From an uncultured Mycoplasmatota bacterium (GTDB lineage Bacteria; Bacillota_I; Bacilli_A; RF39; UBA660): a stretch of DNA of 64,000 bases. Below the pieces are notes generated by a model. The model saw nothing but the letters and a program-made list of their open reading frames with translations. It made no database searches and was not told the DNA's origin. Position 1 is the first letter of the stretch. Each line of letters opens with the position of its first letter. Shown one piece after another: positions 35,944 to 45,038 of this stretch. The position numbers and the translations under genes were made by a program. The DNA lies in contig USDJ01000001.1 of assembly GCA_900553395.1 (NCBI GenBank), positions 1-64,000 of the forward strand, in the 5' to 3' direction.

Positions 35944-36903
35944 TTATTCACATCCCTCTAATTCTATTATGAGCTTGTCCATAAGCATATTAGAATTAAC
36001 ATTAAATTTAATTTTTTCACGCAAATTCATTATAACATTTATTTTAGATATTAGTAAATCTGTACTATTATTTGATGAAATTTCTAAAATTTCTTTCTTA
36101 TAATCAACAAACACTTTTATATCTTTTCCAATTTTATAATTTAAAGCATCCTTATAAAAAAGAAGCATCATAGAGAACATATCATATACATCGTTTCTAT
36201 CTTTAAGATAATCACCAATCAATTTATTCACATAAATTATTGTACTAGTCTTATTTTTTTCATAATAATTAATGAAGTTAATTGTATCGTTTACTTTTTG
36301 GCTCGAATTTTCACTTTCAATAAATTCTATTTTTTCTTCTCTTTTTGTTTTTAAAATTTCTGCCAAAATCTCTATAGTATTAAGATTTAAGAAAGAAGCA
36401 TTATTTTTAAGAGATATTATTTGACACCTTGAGACTATAGTATTTAATAGCATACTTACATTTTCAACAATCAATATTGCTATTATACCCTCTTCAGGTT
36501 CTTCTAGAAACTTTAATAATGAATTTGAGGATGAAGCATTTAATTTATCAGCGGACTTAATTATATATATTTTTTTATTTCCAACCAAAGTTTTTTTTGA
36601 AAAATCGCTCTGTAACTCATCTAATTGTGATTTTTTTATCCATTGACCATCTGCTTCTAATATCTTTAATTCTATAAATTCATTTTTATCTATTGTTTTA
36701 CATTGAAAACAATTTTTGCATTTATCATAATTACTATAATTAAATGGACACAATATATATTTTGCAAAGCTCAAAGCTAATTCATAGGAATTAGAATATC
36801 CGTGCGTTTCTATTATATATGCATGTGATAATTTGTTGTTTTTTATAGCATTTATAAACACTTTATAGGCTACTGGTTGTTCTATTTTAAAATCATCAAG
36901 CAT
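35944..36903 (-). CDS. holB: HolB, DNA polymerase III delta-prime subunit
   Basis: A clamp-loader subunit. It has the DnaX-like start (LSHAYIIET), a zinc-binding four-Cys cluster (CPFNYSNYDKCKNCFQC, about 52-68), the SSNSLLKFLEEP sensor region and VSRCQII. 319 aa is typical. I chose the ATG at 36903, directly after GGAGG; the ATG five codons upstream lies before this RBS. The tmk gene that often precedes holB is absent, and yabA, usual between holB-ricT and trmN6, is also missing. Confidence 0.93.
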   Translation of the reverse strand: MLDDFKIEQPVAYKVFINAIKNNKLSHAYIIETHGYSNSYELALSFAKYILCPFNYSNYDKCKNCFQCKTIDKNEFIELKILEADGQWIKKSQLDELQSDFSKKTLVGNKKIYIIKSADKLNASSSNSLLKFLEEPEEGIIAILIVENVSMLLNTIVSRCQIISLKNNASFLNLNTIEILAEILKTKREEKIEFIESENSSQKVNDTINFINYYEKNKTSTIIYVNKLIGDYLKDRNDVYDMFSMMLLFYKDALNYKIGKDIKVFVDYKKEILEISSNNSTDLLISKINVIMNLREKIKFNVNSNMLMDKLIIELEGCE

Positions 36904-36917
36904 AAATCCTCCAATCA

Positions 36918-37106
36918 TTAATAAACAAATATCATAATAAATATAAGTCCCATAAGAGCAGGAACTCCAAGTACTGTAAGAGAGCCTACAGTTATTACAT
37001 TAATTGGTATAATAAGTCCTATAGGTTGTACAAGTAAATTATATCCATATAGCAAAAAAGAACTAATTATAATTCGCTTTACTACTTTAAATATAAATTT
37101 GAACAT
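36918..37106 (-). CDS. bofA: BofA-like pro-sigma-K processing inhibitor
   Basis: A small membrane protein; in B. subtilis BofA holds the SpoIVFB protease inactive until the forespore signals. Its 62 residues contain two hydrophobic segments, and the family tail (PINVITVGSLTVLGVPALMG) is well matched. The ATG at 37106 follows GGTGAT; an upstream TTG in frame has no support. It lies directly after recR, as in B. subtilis (recR-yaaL-bofA). This adds to the sporulation gene set here. Confidence 0.85.
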   Translation of the reverse strand: MFKFIFKVVKRIIISSFLLYGYNLLVQPIGLIIPINVITVGSLTVLGVPALMGLIFIMIFVY

Positions 37107-37143
37107 AATATCACCAATTGATATTATGCTTTTTAGTAGCAAG

Positions 37144-37758
37144 TTATGAATTTTTATTAGTTGATATATCCATTCTATTTTCTAAAGCCAATGAAAGTGT
37201 TAATGAATCTACATAATCTATTTCTGCTCCCATTGGAATTCCATATGCAATTTTAGTTATTTTTACATTTGTGTCTTCCAACATTTTTGATATATATAAA
37301 GATGTAGTTTCTCCTTCTATACTTGGCTTTAAAGCTAATATAATCTCTTTTACTCCATCTTTTTTTACCCTATCTATTAAGCTAAATATATTTATATCTT
37401 CAGGATTTATCCCATCCATTGGAGAAATTAAACCATCTAATACGTGATAATATCCACTAAATATATTTAATTTTTCAAAAAGAATTACATTTTTAGGTTC
37501 TTCAACTACACATAATATATCTTTATTTCTATTCTTATCTTTGCAAATTTCGCAAATATTATCTTCACATAAATTATGACATATATCACATTTTCTTATT
37601 TTCAACTTAATGTTTTTTAACGATGTAGAAAATAACTCTATAACATCTGGATCCATTTGCAAAAGTGATAAAGATAATCTTTCAGCTGTTTTTTCACCTA
37701 TACCAGGAAGATGTTTAAAACATTCAATCAAATTTAAGATAGTTGGTGGATATTTCAT
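37144..37758 (-). CDS. recR: RecR, recombination mediator
   Basis: Works with RecF and RecO to load RecA on gapped DNA. It shows the helix-hairpin-helix PGIGEKTAERLSL (about 18-30), a C4 zinc finger (CDICHNLCEDNICEIC, about 57-72), the Toprim motif CVVEEPKNV, and ALKPSIEGETTSLYI near 135. 204 aa is standard. Its ATG overlaps the ebfC stop by one base (TAATG). Confidence 0.97.
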   Translation of the reverse strand: MKYPPTILNLIECFKHLPGIGEKTAERLSLSLLQMDPDVIELFSTSLKNIKLKIRKCDICHNLCEDNICEICKDKNRNKDILCVVEEPKNVILFEKLNIFSGYYHVLDGLISPMDGINPEDINIFSLIDRVKKDGVKEIILALKPSIEGETTSLYISKMLEDTNVKITKIAYGIPMGAEIDYVDSLTLSLALENRMDISTNKNS

Positions 37759-38054
37759 TAGAATAAACCTGGCATTCCTTGAGTATAAGCACCTAATTTT
37801 TCTTCTGTTTCTTTATCTATTTGTTTGATAGCGCTATTAATTGCCACTACAATCATGTCTTGTAGTAATTCTATATCTTCAGGATCTAATTTTTCTAGGT
37901 CAATTTTCAAATCAACTATTTCTTTTTTTCCATTTAATTTTGCTGTTACTGCTGATGAAGTTCCAGTAAATATAGTTTCATTAATCTTTTTTTGTGTTTC
38001 AATCATATCTTTTTGAAGTTTTTGTGCTTGTTTTAACATAGCTTGCATATTCAT
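37758..38054 (-). CDS. ebfC: EbfC/YbaB nucleoid-associated protein
   Basis: A small dimeric DNA-binding protein of the YbaB family. Characteristic N-terminus MQAMLKQAQKLQKDMIETQ and core VDLKIDLEKLDPEDIELLQDM. 98 aa is typical. It is encoded in the conserved dnaX-ebfC-recR cluster. Confidence 0.95.
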   Translation of the reverse strand: MNMQAMLKQAQKLQKDMIETQKKINETIFTGTSSAVTAKLNGKKEIVDLKIDLEKLDPEDIELLQDMIVVAINSAIKQIDKETEEKLGAYTQGMPGLF

Positions 38055-38069
38055 AATTTATCCCTCTTT

Positions 38070-39752
38070 CTAATTATATTCTATCATATCTTCAAAGATT
38101 TCATCTATTTTATTTGTTTTTTTTACATCTTCTTCATTATTTTCAGATTTTTCATATATTTCATCTAGTGAGTATTCTTCTTCTTTATATTCATAAGCGT
38201 TTATTCCACGTTTTAAATTATTATTGAATTCTTGTTTGATTTTATTCCATTCATCAGATGAAACTGCGATTGGCTTATAATTTTTATTAAATTGCGTATT
38301 AAATACGCTTTCTATTTCTATAAGAGAATTATTAAAATATTCTTCTAGATTTGGTACATTATAAACAAAAATTAGGTAGTCTTCGCCTTTTGCTTTCAAT
38401 TCACCATCTAAAATTAAAGAAACTATAGAACTATAATCAGGATTCATGAGTAGTTCTCTAATATTATCTAATTCTTCTCTAAAGCTTATTAATTCCTTCT
38501 TTTCAAATTTTGATAAAGTGTTGTTTATTCTTGTTTTTTTCAAATTTGAAAGTTTTGATCTAACAGATGCTGATATTGTTATTTTATCCTGTTTATTTTC
38601 AGTATTATTTATTATTTTTCTTTTAGGTTCTATTAAAGAATATTCTTCACTTTTTACTTTTGTACTTGGTTTTTCAGGAGATAAAAATTCTATTATTTTT
38701 ATTATAGCTAGTTCAAATATTAATCTTGTATTATTTGATGTTTTAGTCAATTTTATAGAATCAATTAATGTTTCTATCATCTTGTATATTTCATCGTCGC
38801 TCACTAATTCACAAACTTCAGAATACATTTTTTTCAAGTTCTCATCTTTAAAATACTCTGCACTGTTATAATATATCAATGTATTTTTTAGAAATTCTAT
38901 TAAACCTTCTACTATTTTTACTAAGTTTTTGCCATCTTCATCATATGTCTCAAGTAAATTAAACGAATCAATCAAATTACCTTTAATTATAAGTAAAATC
39001 AATTCATTAATTTTATCTATGGTAATCATTCCAGACACATCATTAACATCGTTAACGTTTATTTTTTCACTAGTATAACTAGTTAATTGATCAAGTAATC
39101 CAAGAGCATCTCTCATGCCACCATCTGACAATTTAGCAATTAACTCTATAGCATCATCGTCTATTGAAATATTTTCAAGTTCACTTATTTTTTTTATTCT
39201 CGATTTAATATCGCTAATACTTATTTTTTTAAAATCAAAGCGCTGACACCTAGACAAAATAGTTTGCGGTATTTTATGTGGTTCAGTAGTTGCTAAAATA
39301 AATATTATATGTTTTGGTGGTTCTTCTAAAGTTTTTAATAAAGCATTAAAGGCTGCTGTTGTGAGCATATGTACCTCATCAATTATATAAACTTTATATT
39401 TCCCAAAAGATGGAACTAAACTTACTTTATCTCTTAATTCTCTTATTTCATCAACACCATTATTAGAAGCTGCATCTATTTCTATAATATCTGTAGATTG
39501 TTTAGTATTGATTTGCGTACAATTAACACAATTATTACATGGATCGATACCATTTAAATTTTCACAGTTAATTATTTTTGCAAATATTTTAGCAATACTA
39601 GTTTTACCAGTTCCTCTTGGACCAGTAAAAAGATAAGCATGTGAAATTTTATTATTTAATATACTATTTGATAATGTTTTGATTATAACTTTTTGACCTA
39701 CAACATCTTCAAATAATTGTGGCCTATATTTTCGATATAAAGCTTGATACAA
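38070..39752 (-). CDS. dnaX: DnaX, DNA polymerase III gamma/tau subunit
   Basis: The clamp-loader ATPase. It has Walker A GPRGTGKT (about 44-51), a four-Cys zinc module (around 63-81), DEVHMLTTAAFNALLKTLEEPP (Walker B and sensor region) and SRCQRFDF. A C-terminal tau region of some 180 residues follows. 560 aa is typical of Firmicutes. Translation starts at a TTG preceded by GAGGTGAG. First gene of the dnaX-ebfC-recR-bofA-holB run. Confidence 0.96.
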   Translation of the reverse strand: MYQALYRKYRPQLFEDVVGQKVIIKTLSNSILNNKISHAYLFTGPRGTGKTSIAKIFAKIINCENLNGIDPCNNCVNCTQINTKQSTDIIEIDAASNNGVDEIRELRDKVSLVPSFGKYKVYIIDEVHMLTTAAFNALLKTLEEPPKHIIFILATTEPHKIPQTILSRCQRFDFKKISISDIKSRIKKISELENISIDDDAIELIAKLSDGGMRDALGLLDQLTSYTSEKINVNDVNDVSGMITIDKINELILLIIKGNLIDSFNLLETYDEDGKNLVKIVEGLIEFLKNTLIYYNSAEYFKDENLKKMYSEVCELVSDDEIYKMIETLIDSIKLTKTSNNTRLIFELAIIKIIEFLSPEKPSTKVKSEEYSLIEPKRKIINNTENKQDKITISASVRSKLSNLKKTRINNTLSKFEKKELISFREELDNIRELLMNPDYSSIVSLILDGELKAKGEDYLIFVYNVPNLEEYFNNSLIEIESVFNTQFNKNYKPIAVSSDEWNKIKQEFNNNLKRGINAYEYKEEEYSLDEIYEKSENNEEDVKKTNKIDEIFEDMIEYN

Positions 39753-39815
39753 ATTCTCACCTCTAACTATACATGAGTATTATACACTTTAGAATGCAAA
39801 AAAAAAAGCTACCGC

Positions 39816-40229
39816 TTATCTTTTTTTTTGAAAAAATGATTGTAATATTTCTTTGCACTTTTCTTCACAAACTTGGGAAATAATTTCTACATTTTTTAAG
39901 TTATTGCTATAGCCATAATTAGTATTTTTTACGCCATATACTATTTTTTTTATTCTTGACTGTTGAATAGCACCACAACACATCATGCAAGGTTCTAAAG
40001 TAACATATAATGTACAATCATCCAATCGCCAATTTTTGAGTTTTCTACTGGCTTTTCTTATGGCTAACATCTCAGCATGTTTAGTTACATCCTTTTTACT
40101 TTCTTTTTTATTAAAAGCTCTAGAAATTATTTTATTATTTTTAATTACAATTGCTCCAACTGGAACTTCATTATTTTTTTTTGCTTTTAGTGCTTCTTTT
40201 ATAGCAATATTCATATAATATTCTTCCAT
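39816..40229 (-). CDS. tadA: TadA, tRNA-specific adenosine deaminase
   Basis: Converts A34 to inosine in tRNA-Arg(ACG). The zinc deaminase motifs are HAEMLAIR (about 55-62) and PCMMCCGAI (about 85-93). I chose the ATG at 40229, just after GGAGG; an in-frame ATG nine codons upstream would translate the parS site itself (Phe-His-Val-Lys-His) and is unlikely to be used. A second ATG six codons in, at the more usual family start, is also possible. It lies between the SRP RNA gene and dnaX. Confidence 0.95.
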   Translation of the reverse strand: MEEYYMNIAIKEALKAKKNNEVPVGAIVIKNNKIISRAFNKKESKKDVTKHAEMLAIRKASRKLKNWRLDDCTLYVTLEPCMMCCGAIQQSRIKKIVYGVKNTNYGYSNNLKNVEIISQVCEEKCKEILQSFFQKKR

Positions 40230-40239
40230 ACAGCCTCCA

Positions 40240-40255
40240 TGTTTCACGTGAAACA
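40240..40255. promoter_or_regulatory. parS site 1
   Basis: TGTTTCACGTGAAACA, a perfect match to the Spo0J/ParB parS palindrome. It sits immediately upstream of the tadA RBS. Confidence 0.95.
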
Positions 40256-40300
40256 TTGGAAGTTACTATCCAATATCGTTTCACATTAAATATTAAATGA

Positions 40301-40316
40301 TGTTTCACGTGAAACA
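40301..40316. promoter_or_regulatory. parS site 2
   Basis: A second perfect TGTTTCACGTGAAACA, in the tadA-gyrA intergenic region, extended by A/T flanks. Confidence 0.95.
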
Positions 40317-40338
40317 TCGTTTTTTATAATTATATATA

Positions 40339-40354
40339 TGTTTCACGTGAAACA
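40339..40354. promoter_or_regulatory. parS site 3
   Basis: A third perfect parS palindrome, inside a longer imperfect palindrome (ATATATG / CATATAT flanks). Confidence 0.95.
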
Positions 40355-40375
40355 TATATGAACAACTATCATCAA

Positions 40376-40391
40376 TGTTTCACGTGAAACA
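40376..40391. promoter_or_regulatory. parS site 4
   Basis: A fourth perfect parS, ten bases from the 3' end (terminator) of the SRP RNA gene. Confidence 0.95.
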
Positions 40392-40401
40392 TTGATTGTA
40401 T

Positions 40402-40479
40402 AAAAAAAGCACACACATTCAGGGATTCTTAAGGCTGCTGAATTCCTTCTCTGACCTGGTTCAAATATAAATGTTGTGC
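40402..40479 (-). ncRNA. ffs: Small SRP RNA (4.5S-type)
   Basis: The RNA of the signal recognition particle, which binds Ffh and targets membrane proteins. On the minus strand the conserved apical domain reads ACCAGGTCAGAGAAGGAA followed by TTCAGCAGCC, with a GGAA tetraloop closed by GAA/UUC. The ends pair (GCACAACATT with AATGTGTGTGC), and seven T follow as terminator. About 78 nt is a compact form. It lies beside tadA and dnaX, the usual Firmicutes setting, but is flanked on both sides by parS sites. The 5' end is inferred from the promoter. Confidence 0.92.
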
Positions 40480-40485
40480 AATAAT

Positions 40486-40514
40486 AATATATAATATTTT
40501 TAAAATTTTTTCAA
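40486..40514 (-). promoter_or_regulatory. Promoter of the SRP RNA gene
   Basis: On the minus strand TTGAAA (40509-40514), 17 bases and TATATT (40486-40491). It predicts initiation near 40479, at the first paired base of the RNA. The -35 box is 14 bases from parS site 5. Confidence 0.75.
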
Positions 40515-40527
40515 TATTTTGTGTATA

Positions 40528-40543
40528 TGTTTCACGTGAAACA
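40528..40543. promoter_or_regulatory. parS site 5
   Basis: The fifth perfect parS palindrome, upstream of the SRP RNA promoter and next to the 3' end of gyrA. Confidence 0.95.
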
Positions 40544-40550
40544 TATAAAA

Positions 40551-40572
40551 AGATATTTCATATGAAATATCT
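40551..40572 (-). terminator. 22-bp palindrome at the end of gyrA
   Basis: AGATATTTCATATGAAATATCT is a perfect 22-bp palindrome that overlaps the gyrA stop codon and is followed on the minus strand by five T. It may terminate gyrA. Its core also resembles a degraded parS (four mismatches in 16), so a decayed sixth site is possible. Confidence 0.5.
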
Positions 40573-43096
40573 AATTATTATCTTCCGTTTGATTAACTTC
40601 ATTCTCTGATTCGTCAGGATTAATAACAGCTATCGTACTAACTTTTTGACCATCCTTAAGATTAATTAATTTTACTCCTTGGGCAACCCTACCTGTAGAA
40701 GAAACTTGTCCTAAATGTAAACGTATAATCATTCCATTATTTGTGATTAACATTAAGTCTTCGTTACCTGTTACCATTTTAAATGAAACAATATTACCAT
40801 TCTTTTCAGTTACATTTAAACCTTTAACACCTTTACTACCTCTGTGAGTCATACGATATTGATCAATAGATGTTTTTTTACCATATCCATTTTCAGTTAC
40901 TACTAGCACATCTTCGTTTTCTAAAGCAACTTCCATGCCAACAGCAATTCCTTCCTCAACATCTATTCCTCTTACACCAGAAGCAGTTCTGCCCATGATT
41001 CGAATTTCCTTTTCATTAAATCTAATTATTCTTCCGTTTGAAGAAGCTACCAAAATTTCTGAATTACCATCAGTGATTTTTGCAGATATTAACTCATCAT
41101 TTTCTCTTAATGTTATAGCAATCTTACCATTAGTTCTGATATTTTCAAATTCTTTAATATCTGTTCGCTTAATTATTCCTTTTTGTGTACAAAGTACAAC
41201 ATAAGACGTGTTGTCGCTTGGAGTCGCTTTTAACATTACATTAACTTTTTCATCTTTTTCTAGTGGTAATAAATTAATTATAGGTAATCCTTTAGACTGC
41301 CTACTGAATAAAGGTACTTCATAACCTTTCATTCTATATACTTTTCCTTTATTTGTGAAGAACATAATATAATCGTGTGTTGTCATTGAAAGTATATTTT
41401 CCACAAAATCTTCTTCGTTTGTTGTCATTCCTTTAATTCCAACGCCACCTCTATTTTGAGATTTATATGTTTCACTATTGATTCTCTTAATATATCCTTT
41501 ATTTGTTAAAGTAACTACTAGATCTTCTACTGGAATTAGAGATTCATCATCAATATAATCAATTGCAGTCATATCAATAGAAGTTCTTCTCTCATCTGCA
41601 TATTTATTTTTAATTTCTAATAATTCTTTCTTTATTATTTCAAGAACTTTTGCTTCGCTAGCCAAAATTGATCTTAACTCTTCTATCAATTTTAGTAAAT
41701 TAGCTAATTCTTCTTCTATTTTAGCCCTCTCTAAACCAGTAAGTCTTCTCAATTTTAATTCTAATATACTATCTGACTGTACTTCAGTTAAATTAAATCT
41801 ACTCATTAAGGTATCCTTTGCTTCTTGATCAGTTTCTGATTCCTTAATAATTTTAATAACTTCATCAATATTATCGAGTGCTATTTTAAATCCTTCTAAA
41901 ATATGTACCCTTGTTTCAGATTTATTCAAATCAAATTTAGTTCTTCTAATTATTACTTCCTTTTGGTGATCAATATATTTAGCTATTATCTCTTTTAATG
42001 AAAGTGTCCTAGGTACACCTTGGTCAAGCATTAAAAATATTATACCAAAAGTAGTTTGAAATAAAGTATGTTTATATAAATTATTAAGAACTACTTGAGG
42101 ATTAGCATCCTTTTTCAAAGTTATTGTAATTTTTACACCATGTTTTAAATCTGTATGATAATCAGCTATTCCTTCAAGAGTTTTATTATGAACAAGTTCG
42201 GCAACTTTAGTCTTTAAATCCATAGTATTTACTCCATAAGGAACTTCAGTTATTATTATTGAATTATGACCATTTTTTTCTTCTATTTCAGCCCTACTTC
42301 TTATAGTGATTGTGCCTCTACCTGTTTCATAAGCCTTTTTAATACCAGAGTTTCCTAGTATAATTCCTCCAGTTGGAAAATCTGGACCCTTAATATATTG
42401 CATCAAACCAACAGAATCTATATCGTGATTATCAATATATGCCACACATCCATCTATTACCTCACCTAAATTATGAGGTGGAATATTTGTAGCCATACCT
42501 ACAGCTATTCCCATTGATCCATTTACTAGTATATTTGGAAACCTACTAGGTAAAACTGAAGGTTCTTTTTCAGTTTGAGTATAATTATCATCCATATTAA
42601 CTGTATTTTTGTTTATATCTCTTAACAATTCAAGTGAAATTTTTGATAATCTAGCTTCTGTATAACGATATGCTGCTGCGCTATCGCCTTCAATATTACC
42701 AAAGTTTCCATGGCCATCCACTAACATATATCTTTCATTAAAATCTTGTGCCAAACGAACCATTGCTTCATAAATACTTGAATCTCCATGTGGATGATAA
42801 TGACCCATAACATAACCAACTGTAGTGGCACTTTTCTTATGTGGTTTATCTGGGGTATTTCCTTCTTCATACATTGACCATAGAATTCTTCTATGAACTG
42901 GTTTTAATCCATCTCTTAGATCTGGCAATGCACGAGAAGTAATAACACTCATAGAATAAGATAAGAATGAATCTTGGACTTCTTTTACTATATTATTTTC
43001 TGAAAGCTTATCTTTTTCGTGAAATGTTCCATTAAAACTAGAATCTGAAGCATTTTCTTCTACATTATTTTGTTCTAAATCTTTATTTTCTTCCAT
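40571..43096 (-). CDS. gyrA: GyrA, DNA gyrase subunit A
   Basis: The DNA-cleaving subunit of gyrase. The catalytic Tyr (about 145) lies in AAYRYTEARL; the quinolone region reads HPHGDSSIYEAMVRLAQ (about 101-117) with Ser106 present. The C-terminal six-bladed pinwheel with the GyrA box QRRGG-like sequence (NRGGVGIKGM) is intact. 841 aa. An acidic extension of about 30 residues precedes the conserved core. It follows gyrB by 13 bases. Confidence 0.97.
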   Translation of the reverse strand: MEENKDLEQNNVEENASDSSFNGTFHEKDKLSENNIVKEVQDSFLSYSMSVITSRALPDLRDGLKPVHRRILWSMYEEGNTPDKPHKKSATTVGYVMGHYHPHGDSSIYEAMVRLAQDFNERYMLVDGHGNFGNIEGDSAAAYRYTEARLSKISLELLRDINKNTVNMDDNYTQTEKEPSVLPSRFPNILVNGSMGIAVGMATNIPPHNLGEVIDGCVAYIDNHDIDSVGLMQYIKGPDFPTGGIILGNSGIKKAYETGRGTITIRSRAEIEEKNGHNSIIITEVPYGVNTMDLKTKVAELVHNKTLEGIADYHTDLKHGVKITITLKKDANPQVVLNNLYKHTLFQTTFGIIFLMLDQGVPRTLSLKEIIAKYIDHQKEVIIRRTKFDLNKSETRVHILEGFKIALDNIDEVIKIIKESETDQEAKDTLMSRFNLTEVQSDSILELKLRRLTGLERAKIEEELANLLKLIEELRSILASEAKVLEIIKKELLEIKNKYADERRTSIDMTAIDYIDDESLIPVEDLVVTLTNKGYIKRINSETYKSQNRGGVGIKGMTTNEEDFVENILSMTTHDYIMFFTNKGKVYRMKGYEVPLFSRQSKGLPIINLLPLEKDEKVNVMLKATPSDNTSYVVLCTQKGIIKRTDIKEFENIRTNGKIAITLRENDELISAKITDGNSEILVASSNGRIIRFNEKEIRIMGRTASGVRGIDVEEGIAVGMEVALENEDVLVVTENGYGKKTSIDQYRMTHRGSKGVKGLNVTEKNGNIVSFKMVTGNEDLMLITNNGMIIRLHLGQVSSTGRVAQGVKLINLKDGQKVSTIAVINPDESENEVNQTEDNN

Positions 43097-43109
43097 TTAA
43101 ACCACCCTT

Positions 43110-45038
43110 CTATATATCCAAATCCTGGGCATAACAAGCATTTTCCTCTATGAATTTTCTTCTAGGTTCTACTTCATCCCCCATAAGCTTAGAAAAGACT
43201 TGATCAGCTAGCATACAATCACTTACTGTTATTCTCCTTAGAGTTCTCTTTTCTATATCCATAGTAGTTTCATTTAATTCTTCTGGGTCCATTTCACCAA
43301 GACCTTTCATACGTGTAATTTCGGCCCTATTTCTTACATTTTCTGGTAACGTTGCTAAATATGCATCTCTTTCAGCTTCATCTAATACATATTTTCTTGT
43401 TTTTCCATGCATTATTCTAAATAATGGTGGTTGAGCTGCATAAACATGTCCTTTTTCTACTATAGGCTTAAAGAATCTATAGAAAAGTGTTAATAACAAT
43501 ACTCTAATATGAGCACCATCGACATCGGCATCGGTCATGATTATTATTTTATTATAGCGTAACTTATCTAAATTAAAATCTTCACCTATTCCTGTACCAA
43601 AAGCAGTTATAATAGATCTTATTTCTTCATTTCCAAGTGCTCTATCAAGTCGATTTTTTTCAACATTTAATATTTTACCTCTAAGTGGTAATATTGCTTG
43701 TGTCATTGAGTCTCTACCTTTTTTGGCAGAACCACCGGCTGAATCTCCCTCGACTATAAATATTTCAGAAACAACAGGATCTTTACTCTTACAATCTGAC
43801 AACTTTCCAAAAAAGCTAGTAGTTTGCAAGTCACTTTTTCTAGTTATTTCACGTGCTTTTTTAGCAGCATTACGTGCTCTACAAGCAAGCATTGCCTTTT
43901 CTACTATAATTTTAGCTTCATTTGGATTTTCTAACAAAAATTTTTCAAAACCTTCGCTAAACACGTTATCTGCAAGCTTTCTTACTTCTGAATTACCTAA
44001 TCTACCTTTAGTTTGTCCTTCAAATTGTGGATTAGGATGCTTACAAGAAATAATCATCGTTAGACCTTCTTTTACATCATCACCAGTTAAAGATTCATCT
44101 TTTTCTTTCAATATATTATTTTTTCTAGCATAATTATTTATGACCCTTGTAAGAGCTCTTTTTACTCCTTCCTCATGTGTTCCACCATCGTGTGTATTAA
44201 TATTATTAACAAATGAATATATATTTTCATTATAGCCAGTATTATACTGCATAGCTACCTCAAAAAATACATTATCTTCTGTTCCTTGAAGGTGAATTAT
44301 ATCATTGTGGATTGGAGTTTTACCTTGGTTTATAAACTTAACATATTCTGAAATTCCACCCTCATAATGGAAAGTTTCTCCCGTTGTATCTTCTTCATCT
44401 CTATCATCTCTTATTGTAATTCTAAGACCTTTATTTAAAAATGCTAGTTCTCTTATTCTTACTTTTAAAGTATTGTAATCATAAATATCTGTATCAAATA
44501 TATCTGGATCTGGTTTAAAAGTAACCGTAGTACCTGTTCTATTAATATCACAATTTCCTATTTCTTTTAATGGTTCTACAGGATGTCCACCATTTTCAAA
44601 ACGAATATAGTATATTTTCCCATTTTTATATACAGTTACTTCGACCCATTTAGATAAAGCATTAACTACACTAGCACCTACTCCGTGTAATCCTCCAGAT
44701 ACTTTGTATCCTCCGCCACCAAATTTTCCTCCTGCGTGAAGTACCGTATAAACAGTTTCTACAGTAGATTTTTTAGTTTTTGGATGTATATCAACAGGTA
44801 TACCTCTACCATTATCTTTAACAGTTATAGAATTGCCCTTATTTATTACAACTTCAATATTATTACAATATCCAGCTAAAGCCTCATCTATAGCATTATC
44901 AACTATTTCCCAAACTAAGTGATGTAATCCCTTAACATCTGTAGTTCCTATATACATACCTGGTCTTTTTCTTACTGCTTCAAGTCCTTCCAAAACCTGT
45001 ATATCTGATGCATCATAATGACTTTCTTCGTTATTCAT
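43110..45038 (-). CDS. gyrB: GyrB, DNA gyrase subunit B
   Basis: The ATPase subunit of gyrase. GHKL ATPase motifs are EIVDNAIDEA near 47, VKDNGRGIPV near 75 and GGLHGVGASVVNALS near 115. The Toprim domain shows EGDSAGGSAKKGRD near 425 and IIMTDADVDGAHIR near 500. 642 aa is standard. The ATG at 45038 overlaps the end of recF by 8 bases, so the two are probably coupled. Confidence 0.97.
   Translation of the reverse strand: MNNEESHYDASDIQVLEGLEAVRKRPGMYIGTTDVKGLHHLVWEIVDNAIDEALAGYCNNIEVVINKGNSITVKDNGRGIPVDIHPKTKKSTVETVYTVLHAGGKFGGGGYKVSGGLHGVGASVVNALSKWVEVTVYKNGKIYYIRFENGGHPVEPLKEIGNCDINRTGTTVTFKPDPDIFDTDIYDYNTLKVRIRELAFLNKGLRITIRDDRDEEDTTGETFHYEGGISEYVKFINQGKTPIHNDIIHLQGTEDNVFFEVAMQYNTGYNENIYSFVNNINTHDGGTHEEGVKRALTRVINNYARKNNILKEKDESLTGDDVKEGLTMIISCKHPNPQFEGQTKGRLGNSEVRKLADNVFSEGFEKFLLENPNEAKIIVEKAMLACRARNAAKKAREITRKSDLQTTSFFGKLSDCKSKDPVVSEIFIVEGDSAGGSAKKGRDSMTQAILPLRGKILNVEKNRLDRALGNEEIRSIITAFGTGIGEDFNLDKLRYNKIIIMTDADVDGAHIRVLLLTLFYRFFKPIVEKGHVYAAQPPLFRIMHGKTRKYVLDEAERDAYLATLPENVRNRAEITRMKGLGEMDPEELNETTMDIEKRTLRRITVSDCMLADQVFSKLMGDEVEPRRKFIEENACYAQDLDI

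Noticed and set aside
40229..40256. Nine-codon N-terminal extension of tadA beginning at the ATG at 40256
   Set aside because: The extension is simply the translated parS site and contains the GGAGG ribosome-binding site; the family start is downstream.
40276..40292. CGTTTCACATTAAATA as a further parS
   Set aside because: Only the left half matches the palindrome; it is at best a decayed half-site.
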